Shown: one piece after another, positions 1-8,689 of the stretch
Layout of the letters: each line of letters opens with the position of its first letter
How positions within the stretch are numbered: the first letter of the stretch is position 1
Position numbers and translations under genes: made by a program
Notes under the pieces: model-generated
What the model saw: the letters and a program-made list of their open reading frames with translations, nothing else
What the model was told of the DNA's origin: nothing
Databases searched by the model: none
From: Actinomycetota bacterium
GTDB lineage: Bacteria; Actinomycetota; CADDZG01; WHSQ01
NCBI GenBank assembly: GCA_009377815.1
Contig: WHTI01000008.1
Coordinates: 1-52,209 of the forward strand
Length of the DNA stretch: 52,209 bases
Direction: 5' to 3'

Positions 1-519
1 GAGAGCCTCCTGTATCGCTCGGTTCAGTCCGTTCGAGTTCAACATGCAGATGGCCAGAGCGCACGCATCTGCGGCATCGGCCGGCTTGGGCGGCTCACTC
101 ATCCCGAGGAGCCTCGCCACCATGTCCCCCACCTGAGCCTTCTCGGCCGCTCCGTAACCGGCGACCGAACTCTTGACCTCCGTCGGGGTGTGATGGGTGA
201 CGACGAGGCCGTGTTCGGCGGCGGTCGCGAGGATCACGCCCGAGGCCTGTCCCACCGAGATCGCGGTCCTCACATTGGCGTTGAAGAACACCCGCTCGAG
301 CGACAGCCCGCCGGGGGCGTGGGCCTCGATCACCTCGATCAGCCCTCTCCTGAGGAACAGCAGGCGGTCGGCTACCGGTTCCTTCCGATCCGTCCTGATC
401 ACCCCGTGGGTGATGGCCTTCAGGCGCCCGGAGTTCCGCTCCACGACCGCGAATCCGGTCGTCGTCAGGCCCGGGTCGATCCCGAGGACGCGCGCGCTGG
501 CCCCGCCTATCGAACGCAT
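1..519 (-). CDS. ruvC: Crossover junction endodeoxyribonuclease RuvC (3' end outside window)
   Basis: Translating the minus strand from the ATG at 519 gives 173 residues with no stop before the edge, so the last few codons are missing. RuvC dimers cut Holliday junctions moved by RuvAB. The N-terminal strand VLGIDPGLTTTGFAV carries the first catalytic Asp (family motif GIDPG). The second acidic site is in LSLERVFF, and the C-terminal KPADAADACALAIC supplies the last catalytic acids. The usual length is about 160–185 aa, so nearly the whole protein is present. It follows yebC by 57 bp on the same strand. The yebC–ruvC order is classical, and ruvA/ruvB would be expected just beyond the left edge. 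Confidence 0.95.
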   Translation of the reverse strand, partial: MRSIGGASARVLGIDPGLTTTGFAVVERNSGRLKAITHGVIRTDRKEPVADRLLFLRRGLIEVIEAHAPGGLSLERVFFNANVRTAISVGQASGVILATAAEHGLVVTHHTPTEVKSSVAGYGAAEKAQVGDMVARLLGMSEPPKPADAADACALAICMLNSNGLNRAIQEAL

Positions 520-576
520 GTTCGTAAGATACTCCAGGCCTGCGACGCCCGCGCGGATTTGGAGGGTGGCAGGGGC

Positions 577-1326
577 CTAGGAGGCCAGCGAGGCGAGGAC
601 GTCGTCGGAGATGTCGAAGTTGGCGAAAACGTCCTGCACGTCATCGAGTTCGTCGAGCTCGTCGATCAGGTTCAGCACCTTCTTGGCGTCCGAGCCCTCT
701 ACCGCGACCGTCGTCTTGGGGATCATGGTGAGGTCGGAGGATTCGATGGTCATCCCGGCCCCCTCAAGAGCGTCCCGCACCGCCTTCATGGCGTCGGTTG
801 GCGTAACGACCTCGATCGATTCCTCCGAGGCGCGGATGTCTTCGGCTCCCGCGTCGGCAGCGACCAGGAAGACCTCGTCCTCGCTGGTTGAAGCGGCCTC
901 GACCATGACGACACCCTTCGGCTCGAACATCCACGCGACGGCGCCGGGCTCGGCGAGCTTGCCGCCGTGGCTGTTGAAGGCAGACCGGACGTCCTGGGCC
1001 GAGCGGTTGCGATTGCTGGTGAGGCAGCGGACGAGGATGGCGACGCCCCCCGGTCCGTAGCCTTCGTACGAGGTCTCCTCGTAGGTCTCCCCCTGGAGCT
1101 CCCCGGTACCGCGCTTGATGGCGCGCTCGATGTTGTCGTTGGTTACCGAGCTCGCTTTCGCCTTCTGAACCGCGGTTGCGAGCGTGGGGTTCCCCTCGAT
1201 GTTGCCTCCGCCCTCGCGCGCGGCGACCTCGACGAAACGCAGGAGCTTGCCCCAGAGCTTGGCGCGCTGAGAGTCCGCGGCACCCTTCTTGCGCTTGATC
1301 GTCGACCACTTGGAATGTCCGGACAC
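577..1326 (-). CDS. yebC: YebC/PmpR family protein (TACO1-like)
   Basis: 249 aa, the normal family length. It starts at GTG 1326 with GAGAGG just upstream. The N-terminus MSGHSKWSTIKRKKGAAD is the near-invariant YebC signature. Further hallmarks are the segment NDNIERAIKRGTGE and the YEGYGPGGVA loop, followed by a C-terminal alpha/beta domain. Members bind DNA as regulators or assist translation of proline stretches; which role applies here cannot be read from sequence. It lies 9 bp after pdxT and before ruvC, as in many actinobacteria, so the genes are probably cotranscribed from upstream of pdxS. Confidence 0.95.
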   Translation of the reverse strand: MSGHSKWSTIKRKKGAADSQRAKLWGKLLRFVEVAAREGGGNIEGNPTLATAVQKAKASSVTNDNIERAIKRGTGELQGETYEETSYEGYGPGGVAILVRCLTSNRNRSAQDVRSAFNSHGGKLAEPGAVAWMFEPKGVVMVEAASTSEDEVFLVAADAGAEDIRASEESIEVVTPTDAMKAVRDALEGAGMTIESSDLTMIPKTTVAVEGSDAKKVLNLIDELDELDDVQDVFANFDISDDVLASLAS

Positions 1327-1335
1327 CGGTACCTC

Positions 1336-1905
1336 TCAGTTCGCCATCGAGACGAAGAGTTCGTGGATCCGCTCATCGTCGGTCATCTCGGGATGGAAGC
1401 TGGACGCAAGGATATTGCTTTGCCTCACCATCACCGGCGCGCCGTCGTACTCCGCGAGCACCTCGACTTCGTCCCCCGCCGACTCGATCGACGGAGCGCG
1501 GATGAAGACAGCGTGAAGCGTCTCCTCGAAGCCGGAGACCTCGAGGTCGGTCTCGAACGAGTCAACCTGCCGTCCATAGGCGTTCCGCCTGACGCTGACA
1601 TCGAGAACCGGGACCCGGAACGGTGCGTCCTCGTCGCCGACGACCTCTCGAGCCAGGAGGATCAAGCCGGCACAGGTCCCGTAGACCGGCATGCCGTTCT
1701 CGACGCGCGTCGTCAGCGGTTCCAGGAGATCGAAGCGATCGAGGAGCTTGCCGATCGTCGTTGATTCACCGCCCGGCATGATCAGCGCGTCCACCCCTGC
1801 GAGTTGATCCGCACGCTTTACGGTGACCGCGGTCGCGCCGGCACCCTCGATCGAGCGCATGTGCTCGCGCACGTCACCCTGGAGGGCAAGCACACCGACT
1901 TTCAC
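1336..1905 (-). CDS. pdxT: Pyridoxal 5'-phosphate synthase glutaminase subunit PdxT
   Basis: 189 aa. This class I glutaminase hydrolyses glutamine and channels ammonia to PdxS for ribose-5-phosphate-dependent PLP synthesis. The N-terminus VGVLALQGDVREH and the PGGEST loop (about 44–49) are diagnostic. The triad is visible: the nucleophile C78 in GTCAG, then H171 and E173 in SSFHPEM. It starts at ATG 1905, 13 bp after the pdxS stop, so the two subunits are made together. Nothing looks abnormal. Confidence 0.97.
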   Translation of the reverse strand: MKVGVLALQGDVREHMRSIEGAGATAVTVKRADQLAGVDALIMPGGESTTIGKLLDRFDLLEPLTTRVENGMPVYGTCAGLILLAREVVGDEDAPFRVPVLDVSVRRNAYGRQVDSFETDLEVSGFEETLHAVFIRAPSIESAGDEVEVLAEYDGAPVMVRQSNILASSFHPEMTDDERIHELFVSMAN

Positions 1906-1918
1906 AGATGCACCTGCA

Positions 1919-2815
1919 CTACCAGCCTCGCGTCGCCAGACGCTCGCTCTCGGGGATGTCTGAGACGTTGATCCCGACCATCGCCTCGCCCAGGCCGTGG
2001 GATACCTTGGCGATCATGTCGGCGTCCTCGTAGTGTGTGGTTGCATCCACGATCGCACGAGCACGTGCAGCCGGGTCCCCGGACTTGAAGATGCCCGAGC
2101 CGACGAACACACCGTCGGCGCCTAACTGCATCATGAGAGCCGCGTCTGCCGGCGTCGCGATCCCACCTGCCGTAAACAGCACGACGGGGAACCTTCCGGT
2201 TTCGGAGATCTCGCGAACGAGGTCGTACGGAGCCCGGTGCTCCTTGGCCGCAGCCATGAGCTCCTCGCCACCGAGCGTACTGAGACGCTTGATCTCGGAA
2301 GTGATCGCCCGCATGTGTCGAACCGCCTCGACGACGTTGCCGGTTCCGGCTTCGCCCTTCGACCGGATCATCGCGGCACCCTCACCCAAGCGACGTAGTG
2401 CCTCGCCCAGGTTGGTCGCGCCGCAGACGAACGGGACCGTGAAGTCCCACTTGTTCACGTGGTTGGCCTCATCGGCCGGAGTCAGGACTTCGGATTCATC
2501 GATGTAGTCGACCCCCAGGGACTGGAGGACCTGAGCTTCGACGAAGTGCCCGATGCGGCACTTGGCCATGACCGGGATCGAGACGCAGTCAACGATCTCG
2601 GCGACCTTCTCGGGGTCGGCCATGCGCACGACGCCACCCTCGGCTCGGATATCGGCGGGCACGCGCTCGAGCGCCATCACGGCTACCGCGCCGGCATCCT
2701 CGGCGATCTTGGCCTGGTCGGCGTTGGTGACGTCCATGATGACGCCGCCTTTGAGCATCTCGGCCAGGCCCCGCTTGACCCGTGCCGATCCAGTTTCCCT
2801 CTGGGTGTCGGACAT
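1919..2815 (-). CDS. pdxS: Pyridoxal 5'-phosphate synthase subunit PdxS
   Basis: 298 aa from ATG 2815. An in-frame upstream start at 2869 would add 18 non-conserved residues, whereas GGAAGGAAC sits well before 2815. PdxS condenses ribose 5-phosphate, glyceraldehyde 3-phosphate and ammonia to PLP on a (beta/alpha)8 barrel dodecamer. The two catalytic lysines are K85 in [10 protein letters not shown] and K153 in [29 protein letters not shown] and [13 protein letters not shown] are family signatures. It is first in the pdxS–pdxT–yebC–ruvC run. The upstream 97 bp separates it from a DUF3048 gene and presumably holds its promoter, which I could not define. Confidence 0.97.
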   Translation of the reverse strand: MSDTQRETGSARVKRGLAEMLKGGVIMDVTNADQAKIAEDAGAVAVMALERVPADIRAEGGVVRMADPEKVAEIVDCVSIPVMAKCRIGHFVEAQVLQSLGVDYIDESEVLTPADEANHVNKWDFTVPFVCGATNLGEALRRLGEGAAMIRSKGEAGTGNVVEAVRHMRAITSEIKRLSTLGGEELMAAAKEHRAPYDLVREISETGRFPVVLFTAGGIATPADAALMMQLGADGVFVGSGIFKSGDPAARARAIVDATTHYEDADMIAKVSHGLGEAMVGINVSDIPESERLATRGW

Positions 2816-2912
2816 CTCCCTAGTTCCTTCCTCAAGATCTGCTGCCGGCGGATCGGCAACCGGCCCCAATCCTACCGCCGGGGCCCGGGAACGGACTTTG
2901 CGAAGGTGCGGA

Positions 2913-3959
2913 TCAGGGAGTGAGCTTCTTGGAGAACGCCACGGCTCCCTCGACCTCGCCGTCCTTGTTCGGGATCAGCTCGATCCAGATCGGGCCCTCG
3001 GCGAACACGAGAGGCTCACCGGTCTTGTCGGTGAAGGTGGGGGCTCCCCCCTCCTTCTTGATCTCCCAGGTTCCCTTGATGACCTTGCCGTCACGGAACA
3101 ACAGAACCTTGCCCGTGCCGACCATGGTGATGTCGGTCGATGGATTGCCGGCGACGTCGACGATGGTCCCGTTGTCGACCTGCACGAGCTGCACGAGGAC
3201 GTTGGGAACCGATAGCTGAGCTCCGGCTCGCGTCATGAACGGGACGCCCGCTTCGTAGCGCGCCCAACCATTGTTCTCCCAGCGGTATTCGATCGTGTTC
3301 GAGGGAGTGAAGTTCATCGACACCGTCGCCGCCTTCTTCGCCTTGTTGGCGATCTCGCCGAAAGTGAAGATGCCCTCCTTCGGCGGTTTGAGGTCGCCCT
3401 CGACCGCGGCCTTGCGCAGGATCTTGCTGTTAGCGAACAGACCGTGGACTCCCGAACCCAGGGTCGAGTCCCGGAACAGTCCATCGGTGGTCGACTCGGT
3501 GAGGTAGAGGATGCCCCGCTCGGTCATCTCGTTGGTGACGGTCTGGTTGGAGCCGGACGCGGCTATCAGCGAAGTGAACGGAAGTGCGATCTTCGGGTCG
3601 TCGAAGCGACCGCTACGTACCGAGCCCACTACGTCGGCATCCCCGCAGTGGAAGATCGCCATGAAACGAGTGATGCCACCCTCGACCCGCTCCTCGAAGA
3701 CGACGTCCGCCCTCTCGAGTCCGGACTGCGGGCGCGCCGCGGGATCGTTCTCGACCTTCACCGCGATCGCCGGGCGATCGAGTTTCACCTTGCCGGGCGG
3801 ATCCTGGCCCGTGAGGGGGCAGGTTGGATCCGGCGTGGGGGTCGGTGATGCGCTCGGTTCGACCGCCCCGGTGGCATCGGGATCATCGGAACTACAAGCC
3901 GCACCCAAGAGCGCGATGGCCATCACCGCGGCCAAGAGTACGGAACGCCTACTTCTCAT
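2913..3959 (-). CDS. DUF3048 domain lipoprotein (YerB-like)
   Basis: 348 aa. Residues 1–22 form a lipoprotein signal with lipobox LLGAAC (Cys22), followed by an acidic Pro/Ser/Thr linker and a conserved CPLTG motif. The DUF3048 core shows [34 protein letters not shown] and VGSVRSGR, all typical of the family. Function is unknown; it is an extracytoplasmic, membrane-anchored protein. Its start overlaps by 11 bp the end of a second DUF3048 gene with the same architecture. The pair is therefore a tandem duplication read as one transcript. Confidence 0.9.
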   Translation of the reverse strand: MRSRRSVLLAAVMAIALLGAACSSDDPDATGAVEPSASPTPTPDPTCPLTGQDPPGKVKLDRPAIAVKVENDPAARPQSGLERADVVFEERVEGGITRFMAIFHCGDADVVGSVRSGRFDDPKIALPFTSLIAASGSNQTVTNEMTERGILYLTESTTDGLFRDSTLGSGVHGLFANSKILRKAAVEGDLKPPKEGIFTFGEIANKAKKAATVSMNFTPSNTIEYRWENNGWARYEAGVPFMTRAGAQLSVPNVLVQLVQVDNGTIVDVAGNPSTDITMVGTGKVLLFRDGKVIKGTWEIKKEGGAPTFTDKTGEPLVFAEGPIWIELIPNKDGEVEGAVAFSKKLTP

Positions 3960-4983
3960 ATGAGAATGATCCTTTCACTTCGCCCGCATCGCTGGGCACT
4001 AACTCGATCCATATGGACCCCGGCGCGAACACCATCAGGCCCCCCGACTTCCGTTCGAACACGACCGGAGCATCACTCGACTCCCGCACCCATCGGCCGA
4101 CGATCGCTCGGCCGTTGCGGAACAGCACCGCACGTCCCGAGCCGGTCTCGTCCTCGATCTCGATGGATGGGTTGCCGGTGACGTCGAAGATGGTGTCCGA
4201 GAAGTTCACGACGTGTTCCTCGACGATCACGTTGGTCGGAGCGATCTGGCCCCCGGCCTCCGAGACGAACGGCACACCGTCCTGAGAGCGGCTCCACGCA
4301 TCTCCCGAATACTCGTAGGTGATGGTGCTCGCCCCTCCGAAGTTCAAGGTGATCGTGGACGCCTTCTTGCCCTTGGACTCGAGCTCTCCGAACTTGAACA
4401 TCTCGTCCGGAGGTGCGTCCGAGTAATCCTTGGCCGCGGCCTTCCGGAGCTTCGCCGAATTCGCGTAGAGGGTGTGCTCCGAGCTGATGCCGTCGCGTGG
4501 CACGCGCTGCATAGCGCTCCCGGCCGCGGTCTCCGTCAGAGCGACGATGTCCGCGGCGGCCATTGCCTCGAGAACCGGCTGGTTAGCGCCCGAGAATCCC
4601 AGGACCCGAGTGATCGGCGCGAGCAATGACGGATCCACAATGCGGGCGCTTCGCACCGGGCCGCCCTTCTTGGTGTCGGAGCAGTGATAGATCGCCATGA
4701 ACCTCGTCTCCCCGCCCTCGACGAGCTCCTCGTAGACGAGATCGGCATCCTCGAGCCCCGACAGGGGTCGCGCGACGGCGGCGTTCTCGATCTTGACCCC
4801 GACCGCAGCGCGCTCAACGATCGCTTCGTCTCTCGGCTCTTCGCCCGTCAGGGGGCACGTCACCGGATCGTCCTTGCCGATGATCGGTAGGTCGTCTACC
4901 CCACCGCTAAGGAGGAAGAAGGCGCCGACAGCGAGGAGTAGCACTCCTCCCCCGATCGCTGCGATCTTCTGGTTCTTGGACAC
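3949..4983 (-). CDS. DUF3048 domain membrane protein (paralogue of the next gene)
   Basis: 344 aa from GTG 4983. Instead of a lipobox it has a short basic start and one hydrophobic segment (about 7–26), so it is probably held by an uncleaved N-terminal anchor. The same motifs as its neighbour follow: CPLTGEEP, VGVKIENAAVARPLSGL, YEELVEGGETRFMAIY and GPVRSARIVDP. Function unknown. The two proteins diverge strongly outside these motifs, so the duplication looks old. The 225-bp upstream region may contain the promoter for both. Confidence 0.88.
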   Translation of the reverse strand: MSKNQKIAAIGGGVLLLAVGAFFLLSGGVDDLPIIGKDDPVTCPLTGEEPRDEAIVERAAVGVKIENAAVARPLSGLEDADLVYEELVEGGETRFMAIYHCSDTKKGGPVRSARIVDPSLLAPITRVLGFSGANQPVLEAMAAADIVALTETAAGSAMQRVPRDGISSEHTLYANSAKLRKAAAKDYSDAPPDEMFKFGELESKGKKASTITLNFGGASTITYEYSGDAWSRSQDGVPFVSEAGGQIAPTNVIVEEHVVNFSDTIFDVTGNPSIEIEDETGSGRAVLFRNGRAIVGRWVRESSDAPVVFERKSGGLMVFAPGSIWIELVPSDAGEVKGSFSYEK

Positions 4984-5208
4984 GCGTCAACTCCTCATGG
5001 CTCGTCTGCTTACGGGACCAAGATGCCCGCAACGCCCCGCCTAGTGGGGGCTCGTTCCCGCCGGGAAGATGCCCTTGGAAGTCCTCGGGCGGCGGGGTGG
5101 ACTCTCACCTGTTCCGTGCGTTACCGAGGCATCCGGCGAGAGAGAGTCATCCAGCGGGCGAAGTTATCACGGTCACGAGGCTCTCCAGTGGCAATCGTCA
5201 AGTGAGGC
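4984..5208 (-). other. Intergenic leader region upstream of the DUF3048 pair
   Basis: There is no credible ORF. Read on the minus strand it contains several short inverted repeats (for example TTCCCG then CGGGAA near 5058) and two similar blocks, each with GGGCATCTT followed shortly by CCCG and GAGCC, at about 5064–5041 and 5028–4998. This suggests a folded leader, but no riboswitch class is matched convincingly. A weak resemblance to part of the cobalamin box was rejected. Confidence 0.3.
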
Positions 5209-5961
5209 TCAGAGATCCTCGATGGCAGCCGTCCGCTGCTCCCGGGGGTTGTGCCACCGGCCGTCGGCAACGAACCAGAGCGGCTGATGCCGCCCGGATC
5301 GAGAGGCCGCTTTGCGGATCGCGGCGATCATCCCCGGCGGGTACTTGGTGACTGCCACCGCCCTGATGTCGTCGTCGAATCCGACCATCGGCCGCAAGGG
5401 CCCGGCGAGGAAGACCAGCTCGGACGCGAGCATCGCCATGCGCAGGCCCCTGCTGTTGAGACGCACCAGGCAATGCGCGACCACCGCCTCGATCTCGGTT
5501 CGGGTGAAGGTGGTCATCAGTTCATCGGTCACGGCGATCACCGGGCCCCCGGAACGACACACCATCGCGTTGGCTCCCTCATCTTCGATGATGCGCAACT
5601 TGGGGGCCGGAACGCCCAGATCCTTGGCCAGCCCTCCGACGAGGTTGGCGAGGCGGGGATGCTCGTGCTCCTTCAGCCTCCGGGCCTGCGCCGACAGCAG
5701 TGCTCTCCGTCCCGACGTTCCAAGGCTGATCCCCAGTCCGAAGATGAAGAAGAGGACGAGGGTGATCCCGGTCCCCTCATCCCGGACCGTCAGGCCAAGG
5801 AGGAAAAGGAAGACGAGGATGAGGAGACCCAGCGCGAGCAGATAGATCGCCTCGGCCGCGGTGACCGTCGGTCTCCGTGGCGCGTCCCAATCGGGCAACT
5901 TCGACCCTCTCTCGATCTTCGGCGGTCCCGTCATGGCTCGTAGCCTACGTGTCGATCTCAC
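5209..5961 (-). CDS. M48-like membrane protein with degenerate zinc site
   Basis: 250 aa from GTG 5961; ATG 5934 is equally possible. Two hydrophobic segments (about 38–58 and 64–82) are followed by an HtpX/Ste24-like core: the region around VPAPKLRIIEDEGANAM and VIAVTDELM matches M48 proteases. At the position of the HExxH helix it reads EAVVAHCLVRL, so Glu is replaced by Cys164 and the second His by Arg167. Zinc catalysis is therefore very unlikely. The C-terminus is also shorter than in active family members. It is probably a membrane pseudoprotease. It stands alone between a vapBC pair and the DUF3048 genes. Confidence 0.65.
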   Translation of the reverse strand: MRSTRRLRAMTGPPKIERGSKLPDWDAPRRPTVTAAEAIYLLALGLLILVFLFLLGLTVRDEGTGITLVLFFIFGLGISLGTSGRRALLSAQARRLKEHEHPRLANLVGGLAKDLGVPAPKLRIIEDEGANAMVCRSGGPVIAVTDELMTTFTRTEIEAVVAHCLVRLNSRGLRMAMLASELVFLAGPLRPMVGFDDDIRAVAVTKYPPGMIAAIRKAASRSGRHQPLWFVADGRWHNPREQRTAAIEDL

Positions 5962-6002
5962 AACCAGTGGGGGACTAGGGCTTCACCGCCTCCGTGAGCG
6001 CC

Positions 6003-6386
6003 TTAGAGACCCACCGGCCAGTGCTCAACCGTTACTTCCGGCATAGGGAAGTCAGTCGGATTTCCCGTCGCCAGGGTGGCGCCGATCGACACGCTGGCTG
6101 CGGCCACGAGGCAGTCTGCTTGCGACAACGTCACCCCGCGCTCGGCGTACTCGCGTCTCCACGTCCCGGCCATCTCACCCTCGTCGAAACCCAGGGAGAC
6201 GATGCGTAATCCAGCGAGAAACGCCGACACCGCACGAGTTTCATGCTCGAAGATCCCCCGCATCACCTCCTCGACGTTGATCGCGCAGGCGTACGGCACA
6301 TCATCGTTCCTCAGAGCGCGCAATCGGTCGGCCGCCGGCCGACCCCGCAAGGCATCGATCAGGACGGTGGTGTCCAGAAGCAACAT
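6003..6386 (-). CDS. vapC: VapC-type PIN-domain ribonuclease toxin
   Basis: 127 aa. PIN fold with the expected acidic residues D5 (LLLDTTVLID), E39/E40 (INVEEVMRG), D91 (LSQADCLVAA) and D112 (TGNPTDF), which coordinate Mg2+/Mn2+ for single-strand RNA cleavage. It lies 3 bp after the vapB stop codon. Chromosomal VapC proteins usually cut tRNA or rRNA; the target cannot be told here. In Mycobacterium tuberculosis a VapBC pair also sits in the pdxS–ruvC neighbourhood, though common origin is only a guess. Confidence 0.92.
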   Translation of the reverse strand: MLLLDTTVLIDALRGRPAADRLRALRNDDVPYACAINVEEVMRGIFEHETRAVSAFLAGLRIVSLGFDEGEMAGTWRREYAERGVTLSQADCLVAAASVSIGATLATGNPTDFPMPEVTVEHWPVGL

Positions 6387-6389
6387 CGA

Positions 6390-6629
6390 CTAGCCGACCC
6401 GGCGCTCGTCCGCGTCCCGCTGCGCTCGAACCCATTCGGCCGGATCGTTGTCCCATTCATGCCCGGTGTCCCGAAGAGCGCCGAGCGCGGACTCGATCGC
6501 GTCCCAGCGTCGCCGATCCTCGAGCGCACGCCGCAGCAGAGAGGTTATGAACGCGCTCCGCTTGCGGCGACCGATCCGCTTATCGAGTTCTGCGATCAGA
6601 TCGTCATCGACCACTATGTGCATTCGCAT
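6390..6629 (-). CDS. vapB: VapB-type ribbon-helix-helix antitoxin
   Basis: 79 aa. The N-terminal ribbon-helix-helix (MHIVVDDDLIAELDKRIGRR, then RSAFITSLLRRALE) binds DNA as a dimer. The C-terminal tail with HEWDNDPAEWVRAQRD is the part that wraps around and inhibits VapC. It starts at ATG 6629; ATG 6623 is also in frame. An inverted repeat sits exactly on the start codon and is a natural autoregulatory operator. Translation is coupled to vapC by a 3-bp gap. Confidence 0.9.
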   Translation of the reverse strand: MRMHIVVDDDLIAELDKRIGRRKRSAFITSLLRRALEDRRRWDAIESALGALRDTGHEWDNDPAEWVRAQRDADERRVG

Positions 6630-6646
6630 GTGCTTATGCTAGCACA
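6629..6646 (-). promoter_or_regulatory. Candidate VapB operator
   Basis: Perfect 6-bp arms TGTGCT (6629–6634, plus strand) and AGCACA (6641–6646) with a 6-bp spacer. The repeat overlaps the first base of the vapB start codon. Ribbon-helix-helix antitoxins repress their own operons at such palindromes. No other copy was noticed in the window. Confidence 0.5.
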
Positions 6647-6653
6647 CAGGCGA

Positions 6654-7757
6654 TCATCCAGCCGGCGGGGAACCTACCGCGCGGACGTACAGCGACTCGA
6701 CGTGTTCCACGAGTGCCGCCCAGTCGTAGCGAGTGGCCACGTTCTCGCTCGCCAGCGACATCGCTCCGGCTCGGCCGGGTTCGTCGAATACCGATGCGAT
6801 GGCCCCCGCAAGAGCATCGGGATCGCCGGGGGGCACCACGAGCGCAGCATCGGACGCCACCGCCCGGAACCCGGGGAGGTCCGAACAGATGACCGGGACT
6901 CGGGCCGCCATCGCCTCGATCAGCACGATCCCGAACGACTCGCCCCCGAGACCGGGCGCGCAGTAGATGCTCGCGGCCTTGAAAACGCGGGGCAGATCGG
7001 CTTCCGACACGCGGCCCAGCCATACCGCCTCGACGCCGAGGCGCTTCGCCAGAGCGCGGCAACGCCGCTCTTCCGGTCCCGTCCCCGCGGCCACGAGGGT
7101 GACATCGTCCCGGTCGACGCGGGCAAGCGCCTCGATGAGGACATCGAGCCCTTTGCGCGGCTCGATCCGGCTGAGGAACAACACGATGTTGCTCCCATCC
7201 AGATCGACCGGCTGGGCGTCGCGGAAGCGCGGCACGTCGACGCCGTTCGGAGTCATCTCGTAGTCACCCGGGAAGTAGCGTCCGATCAATCCACGGGCGG
7301 CGTCGGAGACTGTGGTGCGGACCGCTAGCTTCTTCATCGACTTGATCAAGGCGGGCTTTCCAGCCTGATAGCCGAAGCTCGCCTCGGCCGAGGCGTGGAA
7401 GGTCCCGACCGCCGGGACGTCCGAGTTCCACAACGCCAGCAGGCTGAGGCTGGGGATCAGCGGCTCGTGGAGATGGAGGACATCGGGGTCGAACTCCTTC
7501 AGAGCCCTCCGTAGAGAGACCGCTGCCATCGGGCCGAACGCGAGCGGTGCGACCGATCCGTTGGCAGGGACCGCTACCGAACGCCCGGTGAACGTAACCC
7601 CCGGTTCGGGGCTCATCTCGGGTGCTGACTTCGAGCGTGGCGCGAACACCTCTACCTGATGATCCCGCTGCCTCAATGCGGACGCGAGAGCGCGGACGTG
7701 ACTCTGCACCCCACCGAACCTGTCCCATGCGTAGGGACAGACGAGCGCGATCTTCAT
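6654..7757 (-). CDS. pimA: Phosphatidylinositol alpha-mannosyltransferase (PimA-like GT4)
   Basis: 367 aa from ATG 7757, where the ATG overlaps the TGA of the acyltransferase gene by 4 nt; the open frame extends to 7832 without conservation. This GT-B fold enzyme transfers mannose from GDP-mannose to phosphatidylinositol at the inner face of the membrane. The N-terminus MKIALVCPYAWDRFGGVQSH, with its glycine loop and membrane-facing helix, is PimA-like. The C-terminal nucleotide domain has LFLSRIEPRKGLDVLIEAL and the E-x7-E segment ESFGIVLIEAMAA. It is third in the pgsA–acyltransferase–pimA operon. Confidence 0.93.
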   Translation of the reverse strand: MKIALVCPYAWDRFGGVQSHVRALASALRQRDHQVEVFAPRSKSAPEMSPEPGVTFTGRSVAVPANGSVAPLAFGPMAAVSLRRALKEFDPDVLHLHEPLIPSLSLLALWNSDVPAVGTFHASAEASFGYQAGKPALIKSMKKLAVRTTVSDAARGLIGRYFPGDYEMTPNGVDVPRFRDAQPVDLDGSNIVLFLSRIEPRKGLDVLIEALARVDRDDVTLVAAGTGPEERRCRALAKRLGVEAVWLGRVSEADLPRVFKAASIYCAPGLGGESFGIVLIEAMAARVPVICSDLPGFRAVASDAALVVPPGDPDALAGAIASVFDEPGRAGAMSLASENVATRYDWAALVEHVESLYVRAVGSPPAG

Positions 7758-8689
7758 CGAGCTGCGGCGGCGCGGTCGCTGGGCCAGAACGGCTGGAAGA
7801 CGTGCCACTCCTCCGGGTGCTTGGCAACGCACCGCTCGAGTTCGCGGGCCACCTGCTGGGTGATCGCCTGGACGCGCTCCGGGCCCGATCCGGGGGCGAT
7901 CTCGATCGGCTCAGAGATGTCGGCGATCCAACCTCGCTTGCCGTCCTCGTGAATGACGCCGTAAACACCGGCGATGAACACGGGAGCCCCCGTCTTGAGC
8001 GCAACCGACGCGGGACCCGCCGGGAACGGCACCTGCTCGCCGAAGAACTCCACCACTGGTCCTCTGCCCTTGAGGTCCCGGTCCCCGAGGATCGCCACCA
8101 CCGCTCCGTTCTCGACCGCCTCCGCGAGCTTCAGGGTTGCTCCGCGCTCCGCGGGGTGGATCACCATCCCGAGTTGGGCGCGATGAGCCACGAAGAAATC
8201 GAACATGCGGCGCGGCTTGAGGACCTCCGCGACGGTCACCAGCAGATGCCCGTTCGCGCCGACCCACGCCCCTGCGGCATCCCAGTTGCCGAGGTGACCG
8301 ACTACCACGATGGCGCCCTTGCCCTGCGCTACGTAGTCGAAGAGACGATGCCCGGTCGGACTCCGGAAGCGATCGAGGAAGAAGGCTTGGTCCTCGCGCA
8401 CCAGGGCGAAAGTCTCGAGCCAGTAGCGCGCGTACGACTGGTACGCCTTGACCACGAGGTGGTCGAGCTCCGGGGAATCGAGCGGGTGCCCCGAGATTCT
8501 CGCGAGGTTGGCTCGTACCTGGTCCCTCTTCTTCGAGATCCGGGCCGAGATACGTCCCGCGGCGCGCGCCAGTCCGTAGGACATCCGCTCCGGCAATGCG
8601 CGCGCAAGGGCGGAACCACCGACGAACGCGTAGTACACGAGCTGGATGAGTCTGCCCTCACCCGGCGGCCGTTCGTACCTAGGTGGCAC
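7754..8689 (-). CDS. patA: Phosphatidylinositol mannoside acyltransferase (PatA/HtrB-like)
   Basis: 311 aa from GTG 8689, overlapping the pgsA end by 11 bp. It belongs to the LpxL/HtrB acyltransferase superfamily: the catalytic HxxxxD motif is H132–D137 in VVGHLGNWDAAG, and the substrate pocket strand VVAILGDRDLKGRG follows. In actinobacteria the gene between pgsA and pimA acylates the mannose of PIM1/PIM2. Its position makes that role far more likely than lipid A acylation. The protein is peripheral or membrane-associated via a hydrophobic N-terminal helix. Confidence 0.93.
   Translation of the reverse strand: MPPRYERPPGEGRLIQLVYYAFVGGSALARALPERMSYGLARAAGRISARISKKRDQVRANLARISGHPLDSPELDHLVVKAYQSYARYWLETFALVREDQAFFLDRFRSPTGHRLFDYVAQGKGAIVVVGHLGNWDAAGAWVGANGHLLVTVAEVLKPRRMFDFFVAHRAQLGMVIHPAERGATLKLAEAVENGAVVAILGDRDLKGRGPVVEFFGEQVPFPAGPASVALKTGAPVFIAGVYGVIHEDGKRGWIADISEPIEIAPGSGPERVQAITQQVARELERCVAKHPEEWHVFQPFWPSDRAAAAR

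Noticed and set aside
4984-5208. Possible cobalamin-type riboswitch upstream of the DUF3048 pair
   Set aside because: A short GGAACAGGTGAGAGTCC stretch resembles part of the B12 box on the minus strand, but the CCGC-ACTGT and AGCC-GGAGACC parts are missing and the downstream genes are not B12-related.
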